NCBI GenBank assembly: GCA_001797815.1
Contig: MGQK01000125.1
Span: 16,416-56,843, forward strand
Length of the DNA stretch: 40,428 bases
Reading direction: 5' to 3'
Source: Deltaproteobacteria bacterium RBG_13_61_14
Lineage (GTDB): Bacteria; RBG-13-61-14
Part shown: one piece after another, positions 1-8,500 of the stretch
Layout of the letters: each line of letters starts with the position of its first letter
Numbering within the stretch: the first letter of the stretch is position 1
The notes under the pieces: model-generated
Told to the model about the DNA's origin: nothing
Databases searched by the model: none
The model's input: only the letters and a program-made list of their open reading frames with translations
Program-made: the position numbers and the translations under genes

Positions 1-2
1 TC

Positions 3-83
3 AAGATGAGCACGAGCATGATCCACCTGGCGGCGCGGGGCGACCTGCGGGAAAAAAGAAGGGAGGCGACCCTTGTCACCTAG
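3..83 (+). CDS. C-terminal end of a GT2 (DPM1-like) glycosyltransferase, partial
   Basis: Only the last 26 codons lie in the window, open from the left edge and ending in TAG. They begin KMSTSM; an S-K-M/S-K-I element near the C-terminus is common in polyprenyl-phosphate mannose or glucose synthases of family GT2. The stop overlaps the TTG start of the next gene by 11 nt, so the two are translationally coupled. A GT2 followed by a DUF2304 protein is a common bacterial gene order. The assignment rests on a short tail plus context and is inference. Confidence 0.45.
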   Translation, partial: KMSTSMIHLAARGDLREKRREATLVT

Positions 84-465
84 ACAAAAAGCCTTTGCGA
101 TTATTGTGGCGGTCTTGCTGATCCTGCTGATCGTCGAGTTGATCCGCCGGCGGAAGCTCCGGGAAGAGTATGCCCTGGTCTGGCTGGCGGTGGGGATCGG
201 GGGCGTGCTCCTGGTCTGGCAATACGGCATCCTGGAGCGGGTCACCCGCCTGATCGGCGCGGTGATGCCGACCACCACCCTCTTCCTCTTCGCCTTTTTC
301 TTCATCCTGGTCATGGCCATGCACTTCTCGATCAAGCTCTCCAAGCTCACCGGCCAGATCAAGGACCTGACCCAGGAGATCGGGATCCTGCGCAGCGAGC
401 TGGAATCGAGCCGCGGCCGGCCGGAAAGCGGAAAGGAAAAAGGAGGCGCTGCATGCACTGGCTGA
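73..465 (+). CDS. DUF2304 family membrane protein
   Basis: A 130-residue protein with three hydrophobic segments (about residues 8-23, 37-52 and 66-84). The conserved family block RRRKLREEYALVWL lies between the first two. The C-terminal 40 residues are charged and probably coiled-coil. The start is TTG, with GGGAGG about 7 nt upstream, and it overlaps the preceding glycosyltransferase. DUF2304 proteins usually sit next to GT2 polyprenyl-phosphate sugar synthases; an accessory role at the membrane is assumed, but no biochemical function is established. The 3' end overlaps the next gene by 13 nt. Confidence 0.8.
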   Translation: MSPRQKAFAIIVAVLLILLIVELIRRRKLREEYALVWLAVGIGGVLLVWQYGILERVTRLIGAVMPTTTLFLFAFFFILVMAMHFSIKLSKLTGQIKDLTQEIGILRSELESSRGRPESGKEKGGAACTG

Positions 466-713
466 CCTGGATCGTGGTGGGCCTGGTCGCGGGCTTTGCG
501 GCCTCGGCTTTTTTGGGCATGGGCAAGGTGATGCCTTGGCCTTTGCTCCTGGGGTTGGGAGTTCTCGGCGCGCTGCTCGGCGGCTGGGTGATGAAATTCT
601 TCGGCTGGGGCGGGCCGATGGACTTCAACTGGCGCTGGTTGCTTTCCTCCTTCCTCGGCGCGCTGGTGGTGATCTTCATCTTCCGGGAGTTCTTCACCAA
701 GCACCGGGGGTGA
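453..713 (+). CDS. GlsB/YeaQ/YmgE family (transglycosylase-associated) small membrane protein
   Basis: An 86-residue, glycine-rich protein with three hydrophobic helices. It has the family layout of WIVVGLVAG at the N-terminus, then a LLGLGVLGALLGGW segment and a final helix. AAGGAGG lies 7-13 nt before the ATG, and the start overlaps the end of the DUF2304 gene. The family is often annotated as a general-stress inner-membrane protein, but its function is not known. The lower-case Gly/Ala packing motifs suggest helix-helix association. Membership is clear; the role is not. Confidence 0.85.
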   Translation: MHWLTWIVVGLVAGFAASAFLGMGKVMPWPLLLGLGVLGALLGGWVMKFFGWGGPMDFNWRWLLSSFLGALVVIFIFREFFTKHRG

Positions 714-730
714 GGGTTGCCGAGAATTTC

Positions 731-759
731 TTGAACCCTCGGCCGGCTTGGCCTACAAT
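731..759 (+). promoter_or_regulatory. Sigma70-like promoter reading into the GT-C gene
   Basis: TTGAAC (731-736), a 17-nt spacer and TACAAT (754-759). The expected transcription start, about 7 nt downstream, falls on the ATG at 766, and no Shine-Dalgarno sequence precedes that ATG. The pattern predicts a leaderless mRNA. Confidence 0.6.
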
Positions 760-765
760 CAAAGA

Positions 766-2901
766 ATGCGCAAATGGTGGCCGGCGTTGGTCCTGATCCT
801 GTTCCTTGCCGCAATCTTGACCATCCTTTTCACTCCTTACCTGCACAATTATTTTGTGGCCGATAGTTTCTGGCACCTGAGCTTTGGCCGCTTTTCCCTG
901 GCCCCGGAAGAAGTCTGGTGGAGGCCTTGTTACGGCCGGGTCTTCTGGCGGCCCCTGGCCTGGAGCGCGGACGCAGGCATTTATGACCTGGCCGGGCTGG
1001 AGCCTTTCGGCAACCATCTGGCCGACGCCGTCCTCCACGGCCTGAACGCGCTCTTGGTGGCCGGGCTGGCCTGGATCCTGGGCCGGCCGCTGGAGAGGGA
1101 GCGCTTCTGGCGCTATGCCGGCGCCTATCTGGCCGGCCTGCTTTTTGCCCTGCATCCCATCGGGGTCCTCACCGCCTCCTGGCTGTGCTGCCGGTCGGCC
1201 CTGTTCGGGACTTTCTTTGTTCTGCTCTCGCTCATCTTTTTCTTGCAGTTCCGGGGCCGAGTCTGGGCGATCGCGCTCTCCGGCCTTTTTGCGCTGGCCG
1301 CCATGCTCAGCAAGGAAACCATGATCGCGCAGCCCGCGCTGATCCTGGCCGCGGCCTGGCTGTTCCCGGCGGAGGGGCTCCGGGGGTTGCGCCGCCTGGC
1401 GCGGGCGGTGCGCGAGACGCTGCCGTTCGCGGCCGTGCCCGCGGTTTACCTGGGCTGGCGGCTGAGCGTGCTCGGACAGATCGGAGGCTACGAACCCATC
1501 CGGTTTCAGCTCTCGTTTTTCCTGCCCCGGCTCGCCTATCATTTGCCCCGGATTTTAATGCGGGTGCCCCGCGACCTGCTCTTCCATCACCTGGAGCCCG
1601 CGTCTCCCAACTTCCGGATGCTGGCCGCGTTTTTCCTGCTGCTCCTCCTGGTCACCGGCTGGCGCCTGCTCCAGCGGGAACGGCCCCTGCTCACGTTTTG
1701 CCTGGTCTGGCTGGTGATCGCTCTGGCACCGCTGTGGAACGTGAGCCAGATGCTGGCGCAGCGGGAGGAGCGGCTGCTGTATTTCGCGTTGGTGGGTTGG
1801 CTGCTGTTGGCCCCGGCCGGACTGGCGGCGCTCAGCCGGCCGACCTGGCGGGCGCTCGCGCTCTGTCTCTGGATCCTGGTGTTCTACGCCTACAGCCTGG
1901 CCGACCTGCCGGCGCTTAAGCAGTGGCAGCAAGTCGGACGGGCGAACCAGGCCCTGGCCGTGGCCATTCGGCAGAAGGTGACCGAGATCAAGCCGGCGCC
2001 GGCCGGCGGCCGGTTCTACCTGCTCGGGCTGTCCGGGGACCAGTATTACCTGGACCCCATGGTCAAGCTGGGGCTGCCGCTCGAGTATCTCGGCAACCGT
2101 TTCATGCTCGGAGACCACCCGAGCCTGGTCTGGGAATTCCTGCCCGCGCTGCCGGAGCCCGCGGGGTCCGCCCCCGGGCCGGAGGCGGCTGCTCTTCCCC
2201 ATGAAGAAGTGTATGATACGGAATCGCACAACCGCTTGCTGGGGGTCACCCCGCCGGACCTGGTCCTGGCCGTGCAGAAAGACCCTCAGGCGCGGGTCTG
2301 GGAATGGAAGGGCGACCTGGTCCTGGATATCAGCCAGGATATCCGGGCGCTCTCTTACCGGATCAGTTCCATGCAGAACAACTATTCGGTGCGCCGGCTG
2401 CTCCTGCCGACCTGGTCGTTCTTCCGCGAGCCGCTGCCCTGGAGTTGGACCCTGTCCCCCGATTGCCGGGCGGATAAATCCGACCGCTCCAATGAAGCCC
2501 TGGCCTTGGTGTCCCTGGGGCAGGACCCGTATTTGCTCTCGCCCGAGGTCCGTTTCCACGCGCCCGGCGCGGCCGCGGTGCTGATCGAGCTCAAGGTGGC
2601 GCCGCGGGACTATCTTCCGCCGGACCAGGCGGAGGCGGTGTTGATGTGGAGCACGGAAGAAGACTCGGGCTTCCGAACGCCGCGGGAGATCCGCTTTCCG
2701 ATCCAGGCGGACGGTGAGTTCCACACCTACCGGCTGGACCTGGAGTCCAACATCGCCTGGGTGCGCTCGGACCTGGTGCGGCAGGTCCGGCTGGACCCGG
2801 TTTCCTTTCCAACGCGCTTCTGGCTGCGGCGGGTCGTGTTTTTATCCAAGGACGAGGCCAAGCCAGTGGCCAAAAAGGAAGCTGGAGAAGAAGAAAAGTA
2901 G
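766..2901 (+). CDS. TMTC-like GT-C family polytopic membrane protein
   Basis: A 711-residue protein. The first ~400 residues hold about ten hydrophobic helices. After the first helix comes an external acidic loop (VADSFW), the place where GT-C enzymes keep their catalytic acid. A HP-x3-V...RSALFGTFF block and an MLSKETM block are shared with the TPR protein at 9842-11866 and are typical of TMTC-type proteins. The remaining ~300 residues are non-repetitive and probably extracytoplasmic. There are no TPRs. ATG 766 is preferred over TTG 748 because it follows directly on a good promoter. The likely role is glycosyl transfer from a polyprenyl-phosphate sugar outside the membrane, consistent with the GT2 and DUF2304 genes just upstream. 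The acceptor is unknown. Confidence 0.75.
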   Translation: MRKWWPALVLILFLAAILTILFTPYLHNYFVADSFWHLSFGRFSLAPEEVWWRPCYGRVFWRPLAWSADAGIYDLAGLEPFGNHLADAVLHGLNALLVAGLAWILGRPLERERFWRYAGAYLAGLLFALHPIGVLTASWLCCRSALFGTFFVLLSLIFFLQFRGRVWAIALSGLFALAAMLSKETMIAQPALILAAAWLFPAEGLRGLRRLARAVRETLPFAAVPAVYLGWRLSVLGQIGGYEPIRFQLSFFLPRLAYHLPRILMRVPRDLLFHHLEPASPNFRMLAAFFLLLLLVTGWRLLQRERPLLTFCLVWLVIALAPLWNVSQMLAQREERLLYFALVGWLLLAPAGLAALSRPTWRALALCLWILVFYAYSLADLPALKQWQQVGRANQALAVAIRQKVTEIKPAPAGGRFYLLGLSGDQYYLDPMVKLGLPLEYLGNRFMLGDHPSLVWEFLPALPEPAGSAPGPEAAALPHEEVYDTESHNRLLGVTPPDLVLAVQKDPQARVWEWKGDLVLDISQDIRALSYRISSMQNNYSVRRLLLPTWSFFREPLPWSWTLSPDCRADKSDRSNEALALVSLGQDPYLLSPEVRFHAPGAAAVLIELKVAPRDYLPPDQAEAVLMWSTEEDSGFRTPREIRFPIQADGEFHTYRLDLESNIAWVRSDLVRQVRLDPVSFPTRFWLRRVVFLSKDEAKPVAKKEAGEEEK

Positions 2902-3109
2902 GGGTCCTGATTTTAATTTTTGTAATGATCACCGCGCATTAGTCCAAAAAATCCAACTAAAACTGCACCATTTTTACATATTATAGAAGGATCAAGCATG
3001 ACTGATGAAACTTGCCAACCGCCGACCCAAATCATTCTTGTAACCTTTTGTTATCTAATGACATTTTCACTTGATCGTTTTTCCGTCTTTTTAGTTTTTC
3101 AATCCGGGG
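2902..3109. other. AT-rich intergenic stretch
   Basis: A locally AT-rich segment between the GT-C gene and the 21-bp array. A short open frame begins at 2998 (MTDETCQPP), preceded by AAGGA and a TATTAT box. Its 3' half is simply the tandem array read as protein, so I do not call it a gene. If the array is an origin or operator, this stretch would be its easily melted flank; that is inference. Confidence 0.4.
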
Positions 3110-3131
3110 ATGCGGCTCAGCTTAGCCGCAT
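3110..3131. repeat. Short palindrome (ATGCGGCT / AGCCGCAT)
   Basis: Perfect 8-bp inverted repeat with a 6-nt loop, followed by GGGG. It resembles the GCGCGGCT-type palindromes at 15407 and 39020 and may be a diverged member of that family. Confidence 0.4.
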
Positions 3132-3178
3132 GGGGACGGGTTTTGGCCCCCATCCGGCCGGCCTTTTCCGCCAAGTCG

Positions 3179-3297
3179 CCCCCATCAAGACCGCATCGTT
3201 CCCCACCAAAAGACCTTCTCTCCCCATGGTGCGGCCTTCTTTCCCCACTCAAGCGCTTTCTCTCCCCATCCGGCACCCAACCGTCCCCGCCTTTCTG
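3179..3297. repeat. 21-bp phased tandem array (iteron-like)
   Basis: The core TCCCCA, or a one-base variant, recurs at 3179, 3200, 3221, 3242, 3263 and 3284, always exactly 21 bp apart. The best-conserved units (3214-3276) share CTTTCTYTCCCCA-like cores with variable ends. Twenty-one bp is two helical turns, so every core faces the same side of the DNA. The array ends 65 bp before a gene for a winged-helix DNA-binding protein, the arrangement of iterons before plasmid Rep genes or of a cooperative operator. Which one applies is inference. Confidence 0.75.
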
Positions 3298-3300
3298 TTA

Positions 3301-3332
3301 AGTTAACTTGGGGTCAGGCCCCAAACTTAACT
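3301..3332. repeat. Imperfect inverted repeat around GGGGTCAGGCCCC
   Basis: The arms AGTTAACTTGGGG and CCCCAAACTTAACT pair with one bulge and one mismatch around a TCAGG centre. The element belongs to the widespread GGGGTCAG-CCCC palindrome type; a short perfect member lies at 28940. It sits between the 21-bp array and the ribosome binding site of the next gene. Confidence 0.6.
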
Positions 3333-3361
3333 AACCCTGAACCCGAAAGGAGATCCCGATC

Positions 3362-4159
3362 ATGACCCCCGAGCAAATTCTCAACCGCCTGGCCCATAGG
3401 CTGGAAAGCTCGTCCCGGCGCAAGACCGCGGCGCTCGATCTCTATTCCGAGCCGCGCGACCTCCTGGAGGAATATTTCAGCGATATCTTCCGGCCCCGCC
3501 TCTCCGGCAACGCCTTCCTGGTCTGGTCCCTGCTCCTCCACCGCGCCGACCCCGAATCCCGCATCGCCTCCCTCTCCCACCGCGACATCAAACTCCAGAC
3601 CGGCATCCGCTCCAACCGCGGCCTCCACCGGGCCCTCCACGAACTCGCCCACTACGGCTATTGCATCCTCTCCAACTTCCCCACCGGACCCGGGATGCCC
3701 CGCAACTACAAAATCCCCGAACACATCGGCACCCGGCGCTTCCCCCATCTTGAGGCCATGCGCCTCTGCGTGGAGGCCGACCGGCCCCGCAAACGCGGCC
3801 AAAAGGCGGCGCGGATTCTCCGCGAGGCGGCCCGCGAGTTCGCCCAGGCGGATTCCCGGACCCAAGGCCCGGGCTTCGATTCCTTGGCTCCCGGCTCGAA
3901 CCAGGCGCGCGGGCTGGGCCAGACCTCAGATAGCGGATCGCGGGTGGGGGCACCCGCGCCCTTAAGTGCTGATGGAGCGCCCGCGAACCCCATGAGTCCT
4001 TCCCGCCCGCCGGCCAAAGCGGTTTACCCCGATCTTCCTCAGCTCGACCTCCCGGACCTGGAGCACCTCAACCTGGATCAGGAAATCGAGAGGCTGGAAA
4101 AGGAAGTGGAAGAAATCGGGAAGGCTCTCTCGAAAAAAGAGAGCGAGGACCCGCGATAA
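3362..4159 (+). CDS. Putative winged-helix DNA-binding protein with C-terminal coiled coil
   Basis: A 265-residue protein preceded by AAAGGAGA 8 nt before the ATG. Residues ~35-115 read as a winged helix: FLVWSLLL, then SLSHRDIKLQTGIRSNRGLHRALHEL as helix-turn-helix, then an aromatic wing (YGYCIL...GPGMPRNYKI). Residues ~140-220 are low-complexity and Pro/Ser/Gly-rich. The last 40 form an acidic-basic coiled coil (LDQEIERLEKEVEEI), suggesting dimerisation. I do not recognise a named family. The 21-bp phased repeats immediately upstream suggest that it binds them, as an initiator-like protein or an autoregulator. No partition or transposase gene is adjacent. The DNA-binding call is fairly secure; the function is not. 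Confidence 0.7.
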   Translation: MTPEQILNRLAHRLESSSRRKTAALDLYSEPRDLLEEYFSDIFRPRLSGNAFLVWSLLLHRADPESRIASLSHRDIKLQTGIRSNRGLHRALHELAHYGYCILSNFPTGPGMPRNYKIPEHIGTRRFPHLEAMRLCVEADRPRKRGQKAARILREAAREFAQADSRTQGPGFDSLAPGSNQARGLGQTSDSGSRVGAPAPLSADGAPANPMSPSRPPAKAVYPDLPQLDLPDLEHLNLDQEIERLEKEVEEIGKALSKKESEDPR

Positions 4160-4230
4160 ATATCTTAATGTTCAAATTTGACCACAGTCGTTCATGCCGC
4201 GTTGCGGCACCCAGGAAACATGAAAATCGC

Positions 4231-4301
4231 AACCGCAGATGCACGCAGATCAACGCCAATGGAAAAAGAATTGAACCCCTGATCCGCGTTCATTTGCGGT
4301 T
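4231..4301. repeat. Inverted dispersed repeat of the CGCAGATGCACGCAGAT type
   Basis: The left arm 4231-4252 (AACCGCAGATGCACGC...) and right arm 4280-4301 match as reverse complements at 19 of 22 positions, around a 27-nt centre. Repeats of ACGCAGAT units are a known MITE-like element in many bacterial genomes. No coding capacity. Confidence 0.7.
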
Positions 4302-4348
4302 AAAAGTATTTTCTGAACAGAATCAGGGGCTTGCCAGATATTTCCCGC

Positions 4349-4430
4349 CCCCGCTCGCGCTGGTCTCGCCCACGGTCAGAGTCGTAACCTCCGTGTCATT
4401 ATGATAGACCTTCAGGCTGGCTCGATCAAG
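4349..4430 (-). pseudogene. Fragment of an Ig-like/cadherin-like domain, duplicate of part of the 5504-9703 gene
   Basis: Read on the minus strand it gives SLKVYHNDTEV, then TLTVGETSAS. The large surface protein has TLMVYHNDVDI, then TLTVGETSAT at its 8033-8100 DNA. Nucleotide identity is also high (CGCGCTGGTCTCGCC is shared exactly). The fragment is open for about 38 codons between stops, has no start codon and ends at the dispersed repeat. It is best read as debris of a second copy of the surface-protein gene, downstream of the 4446-5483 gene. Confidence 0.7.
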
Positions 4431-4445
4431 GCCATGTATCTAAGC

Positions 4446-5483
4446 TTAAGGTCCAGATTTCTGCTGAACGAGGTCGAGGAGGTTGAGGATTTCGACTTTG
4501 TCGAATTGGGCTCTGCGATCGGAGCCTAGCGGATGGACCGCGGCTTTCGTTCCTTCGCCGTTAATACCGATGAAAAGGGCTCTGAAACTGCCGATGACTT
4601 TTCCCTGGCTTGGATCGAAAATAACATATTTATGATTGCCTACAGTAAAAATGGCGGCATTCAGCTTTTTGCTCCAGCAGACATATACAAAAGTTGTGTT
4701 GTCAGGATAATCTCCTTCATTTCTAATCATATTTTCCCAATCTTTCATTTCCCTATTATCTTGGGTTCTGAATATCAAGGATTCTGATGCCGAAAAGTTA
4801 TATTTACCATCGGAGGAAAAATAAATACCTGGATAGGAAACCAGATCACTTTTGCTTCTTTTAAGATCATACTTAATTACCTGTGGATTAATTAAAAGGT
4901 AAATATTTCCGTCATGTTCAGACCAGTTGAGATCTGTTATTCCGGTGGGTGCAGGAAGTATCATTCTATTAGTTTTATAATTAAAATTATAAAGCCACAC
5001 TCCTCCTTGATAACCGGGAGGAGCCGGTGAACCGCGTTCACCTGGTATTTCTTCTGCATAGACAATCGCGTTGCCCTTGGGAGAAAATGAAAAAATGGAA
5101 CCCCCATGGTCAAATGAGGCAACTTCTTTACTATTATTAACATCAAGAATAACTAAACGATAAAAGCTTTGCGCAGCGCTTTCGGAAGATTTAGTATTTG
5201 TTAAATTGCAAAATGCAACATAGGTTATCTTACTTCCTGTTGGATCAAGGGATATGTAACTTAAATGGCAATTATCCTGATTACGAACAGGATGCTCCCA
5301 AGAGCTTTTGTTATTATATTTGTCATATTTCGCTATATAGCGGTTCCCTTTTCCATTATATGGAGCAAAATAAGTATTTCCATCAGGGGCAATGATTATT
5401 CTATCAAAGGCATAACTGGAGTAAGTAAAAGAAAATATGGGTATCACAATAGCAAGCATTGTTCCCCAAAAGGGCTTTTTCAT
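4446..5483 (-). CDS. Exported beta-propeller-like protein, AT-rich
   Basis: A 345-residue protein with signal peptide MKKPFWGTMLAIVIPIF...YAFD. The ATG at 5483 is chosen because AAGGAG lies 6 nt upstream; a longer frame starts at 5516 without one. The mature part is a series of beta-rich blocks with propeller-like signatures (APDGNTYFAPY, SLDPTGSKITYVAF, FSPKGNAIVYAEE, FSSDGKYNFSASE), resembling TolB/WD40-like propellers, about five to six blades. The gene is clearly AT-richer than its surroundings and uses many A/T-ending codons, suggesting recent acquisition. It starts 20 nt after the large surface-protein gene and is probably co-transcribed with it. Function unknown. Confidence 0.75.
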   Translation of the reverse strand: MKKPFWGTMLAIVIPIFSFTYSSYAFDRIIIAPDGNTYFAPYNGKGNRYIAKYDKYNNKSSWEHPVRNQDNCHLSYISLDPTGSKITYVAFCNLTNTKSSESAAQSFYRLVILDVNNSKEVASFDHGGSIFSFSPKGNAIVYAEEIPGERGSPAPPGYQGGVWLYNFNYKTNRMILPAPTGITDLNWSEHDGNIYLLINPQVIKYDLKRSKSDLVSYPGIYFSSDGKYNFSASESLIFRTQDNREMKDWENMIRNEGDYPDNTTFVYVCWSKKLNAAIFTVGNHKYVIFDPSQGKVIGSFRALFIGINGEGTKAAVHPLGSDRRAQFDKVEILNLLDLVQQKSGP

Positions 5484-5503
5484 GATATTCTCCTTCACGG
5501 TAA

Positions 5504-8500
5504 TCATGGTCTCCAAATTCTAATATGGAAATGATTATCATGTCCAGCGGTAGGGATCATTGGACAACCTGGAGGAGCAGTCAAACCGTCGCGGCCTTGC
5601 AGATCAGCATATATTCCAGTCGCTCCGAATTTGCAGAATAAATCAACTAACTCCTGGGTGAGAGGTTGGCTATAGCCAGCAACAGGAGGATCAGGAGGAA
5701 TATTGGTAAAAGTATAATTTGCTTCAGATCCATCATCCCGCATATACCTCAAATCCGCATCCTGACCCGTTCGATGGTAGGTATGGCACGGCGGCCCACC
5801 ACCCGGTCCCCAGCACATGCTTCCACCCTTTCTCCAACTCATATCTCCAATTGAAAACCGGGGACCCTCGGGATGCTGAAGATTCCATTCCCGACCAACC
5901 GCCTCAATAATTTGAAGCAACCTCAATGTTCCCCAATTGTCGCCTTTATTATAATCCAGTTGAATTCCATAAAAATGGCGATAACCAATCCCCTCGTCAG
6001 GCAAACGGAAGCCGCCAATCATTCCAATCGGCATCCCTGGGTTAGGGAAGGAAGAAACCGTATCGGCTACTGTGGGATCCAGGTAATCAATCGTTTCATT
6101 TTCTCGAAAGATTCCCTGATAATTTACGGCCTCCACCAAATCACTGATCTTATCCCCATCCCGGTCAAAGTGCGGCCACACCCCGATCCCCTCCGGCCCA
6201 AAAATCTGATTTACGGAATTACCCGCAATAGTAGAATAATAATTAGTTTTAATGGTCCCCCCATCAGCCACGGACACCGAATCGCTGTCCAGGACCATGA
6301 GCTTGCTCCCGGCCATCGTGTTAAACCACACCGCGGCCAGCACCTTGTTCCTATACGGCGTCCAGGCAACTTCGCGGATCCCGGCCCCGGTCCCGGTAAC
6401 CGCCGCGGTGGCCGCCCGCACTTCATTGTTGCTGTAATTCGTCAGATTTTCGGCCATGCATAAATTGTTGGTGTAATAACAGCCTAAAAAGGCCCGATCT
6501 CCCTGGGGAGAGACTGCTACGTCCGAACAATTTTGACAATCGGGGTGAGGAATAATCAAAGTAGAGACAATAATAATATCCTCACTGGTCAAGTCAGGAA
6601 CCGGCGCGACATCATAGAGCACCCGGAGGACCAGAGCATCCTGAGTCCGATAGGAAGCCGAACCATAGTTGACCACCAGCGAACGCCAAGGATTTTCCAC
6701 ATCCAGGGTATAGCTTTGAGGCAGGAAGGCAACTCCATATGGCCCAATATTGGCATTGGGCACACCGCTCCCGCTCGGGAAATAGGAATGATCTAAATAA
6801 AGGGAATTCCAGTTATCATCCGTTAAATAATAACGTCCGATATCCACGCTGAGGATTCTCCCATCGGCGCTGGTGCCGTTGCTCACGATCAAAAGGGTCT
6901 TGCCCTCCGGAGAAATATCCAGGTCTCGAAAGCCGGAAGTGCCGTCGCTGTAGAGCTTATTGGTCACGGCCTGTTGACAAAGTGTAGTGCCGGTAAGTTC
7001 AGGGTCCAGCGCCTTGCGGAGTTCGATCACCGAAATCACTTTATTATAGTTGCCCACAAAGGCCCGGCTCCCGTCCGGGCTGATCACCAGGGATTCCGGG
7101 TTACCGGGCGTGGGGGTTTTGCAGTTCAAAGGCACCATTTTCTTGATAGTGTTGGTGAGAGTATCTATCACCGCTACCCGGGTGGTAGCGCGGTTGGCAA
7201 CCAAGAGCCAATGGCCGTCGGGCGTGACATCCGCTTGATAGGGCGTGGGTGAACTGGTGGTGTCTCCCGGGTAAAAGGTTGCCGGGAAGGTATCTTCCAT
7301 GTAATTGTAAACCGATATCCGATGGCTCCCCCGGTTGGTGATGTAGGCGTAGGGCAAGCCATACTTGAAGGGCTGCAAGTTGCTGGCCACCGGCCAATTG
7401 TTCACCGTATTTTCAACATAAACCTCACCGGTAATGACGCTTCCCGGAACCGTGGCGGTAATCGAGGTGGGGCCAGCCGAAAGGATTTCTGCCTTCACCC
7501 GGCCGAGGGTGCCGGTGAAGTAAACCGCCACGGTATTTCCAAAATCAGTGCCCGCAATGACAACATCGTCACCCCCAACCGTGAAATCTGGCGAGATCGT
7601 ATCTATATTCGGATTCATCCCGCTGGGATAAATCGTAAAATTAATAATCTCATGGGAGGAAACATTCCCGAAATAATCTTCAATCCAAACTTCCAAAGTG
7701 TGAGGACCGGGAGAAAGACGGTCTTCAAAGGTAACCCACCATTCCGCGAAGTCAAAGTAGGTATTGAATTTTTCGGTAACCGGTTGCCCGTCTAGCAAAA
7801 TTACCAGAGTGCCTGGGTCAACCCCTGATGATCCGGGATCATAATATTCAACCCGAAAGTAAGGAGTATTCGTTCCCACGGCCTGACCATCGAGGGGGGA
7901 GACAATGTTCACCACCGGCGGGAGACCGCTCTCGATCAGGACCAGGGCCGAGTCCTCCGCTGATAATCCGGCCAGGTCTTCGATATAAGCCCGGATCAGG
8001 TTCCCGCCCTCATAAACTCCGGTCACCGATCCGGTCGCGCTGGTCTCGCCTACCGTGAGAGTTGGAGTAATGTCCACGTCATTATGATACACCATCAGGG
8101 TGGCGGTGTCAGCTCCCAACCCGATGTCGCTGTAAGTGATGTGGATCGAGATGAGCGAAATGGTAGTCATCCCGTCCGGGGGTTCCACGATGGTGATGAT
8201 TGGCGGGGTAACATCGGTAAAGATGCAGGGATCGTAGCCGTTCTGATATTCTTGCAAATTGGTATAACCGTCGGTGTCCGGGTCGGCCAGGCTGTCGCCC
8301 ACCAGGAGATTGACACAACTGGAATAGTTCACCTCCCAGGCATCTTCCATCCCGTCGCCGTCGGTGTCGGAGCTGCAAGGGTTGGAGCCGAGGTTGTATT
8401 CCGTGAGATTGCTCAAGGTGTCGCCGTCACCATCGGCCAGGGAATCGCCGACCAGAAGATTGACGCAGGCGGCATAACTATTCTCCCACCCGTCGGGCAT

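Noticed and set aside
3179-3297. Possible CRISPR array
   Set aside because: The units are contiguous 21-mers with a degenerate core and no repeat/spacer alternation.
2998-3306. 102-codon frame with a plausible ribosome site
   Set aside because: Its second half is the 21-bp array read as a heptapeptide repeat and the first half matches nothing; more likely a regulatory region.
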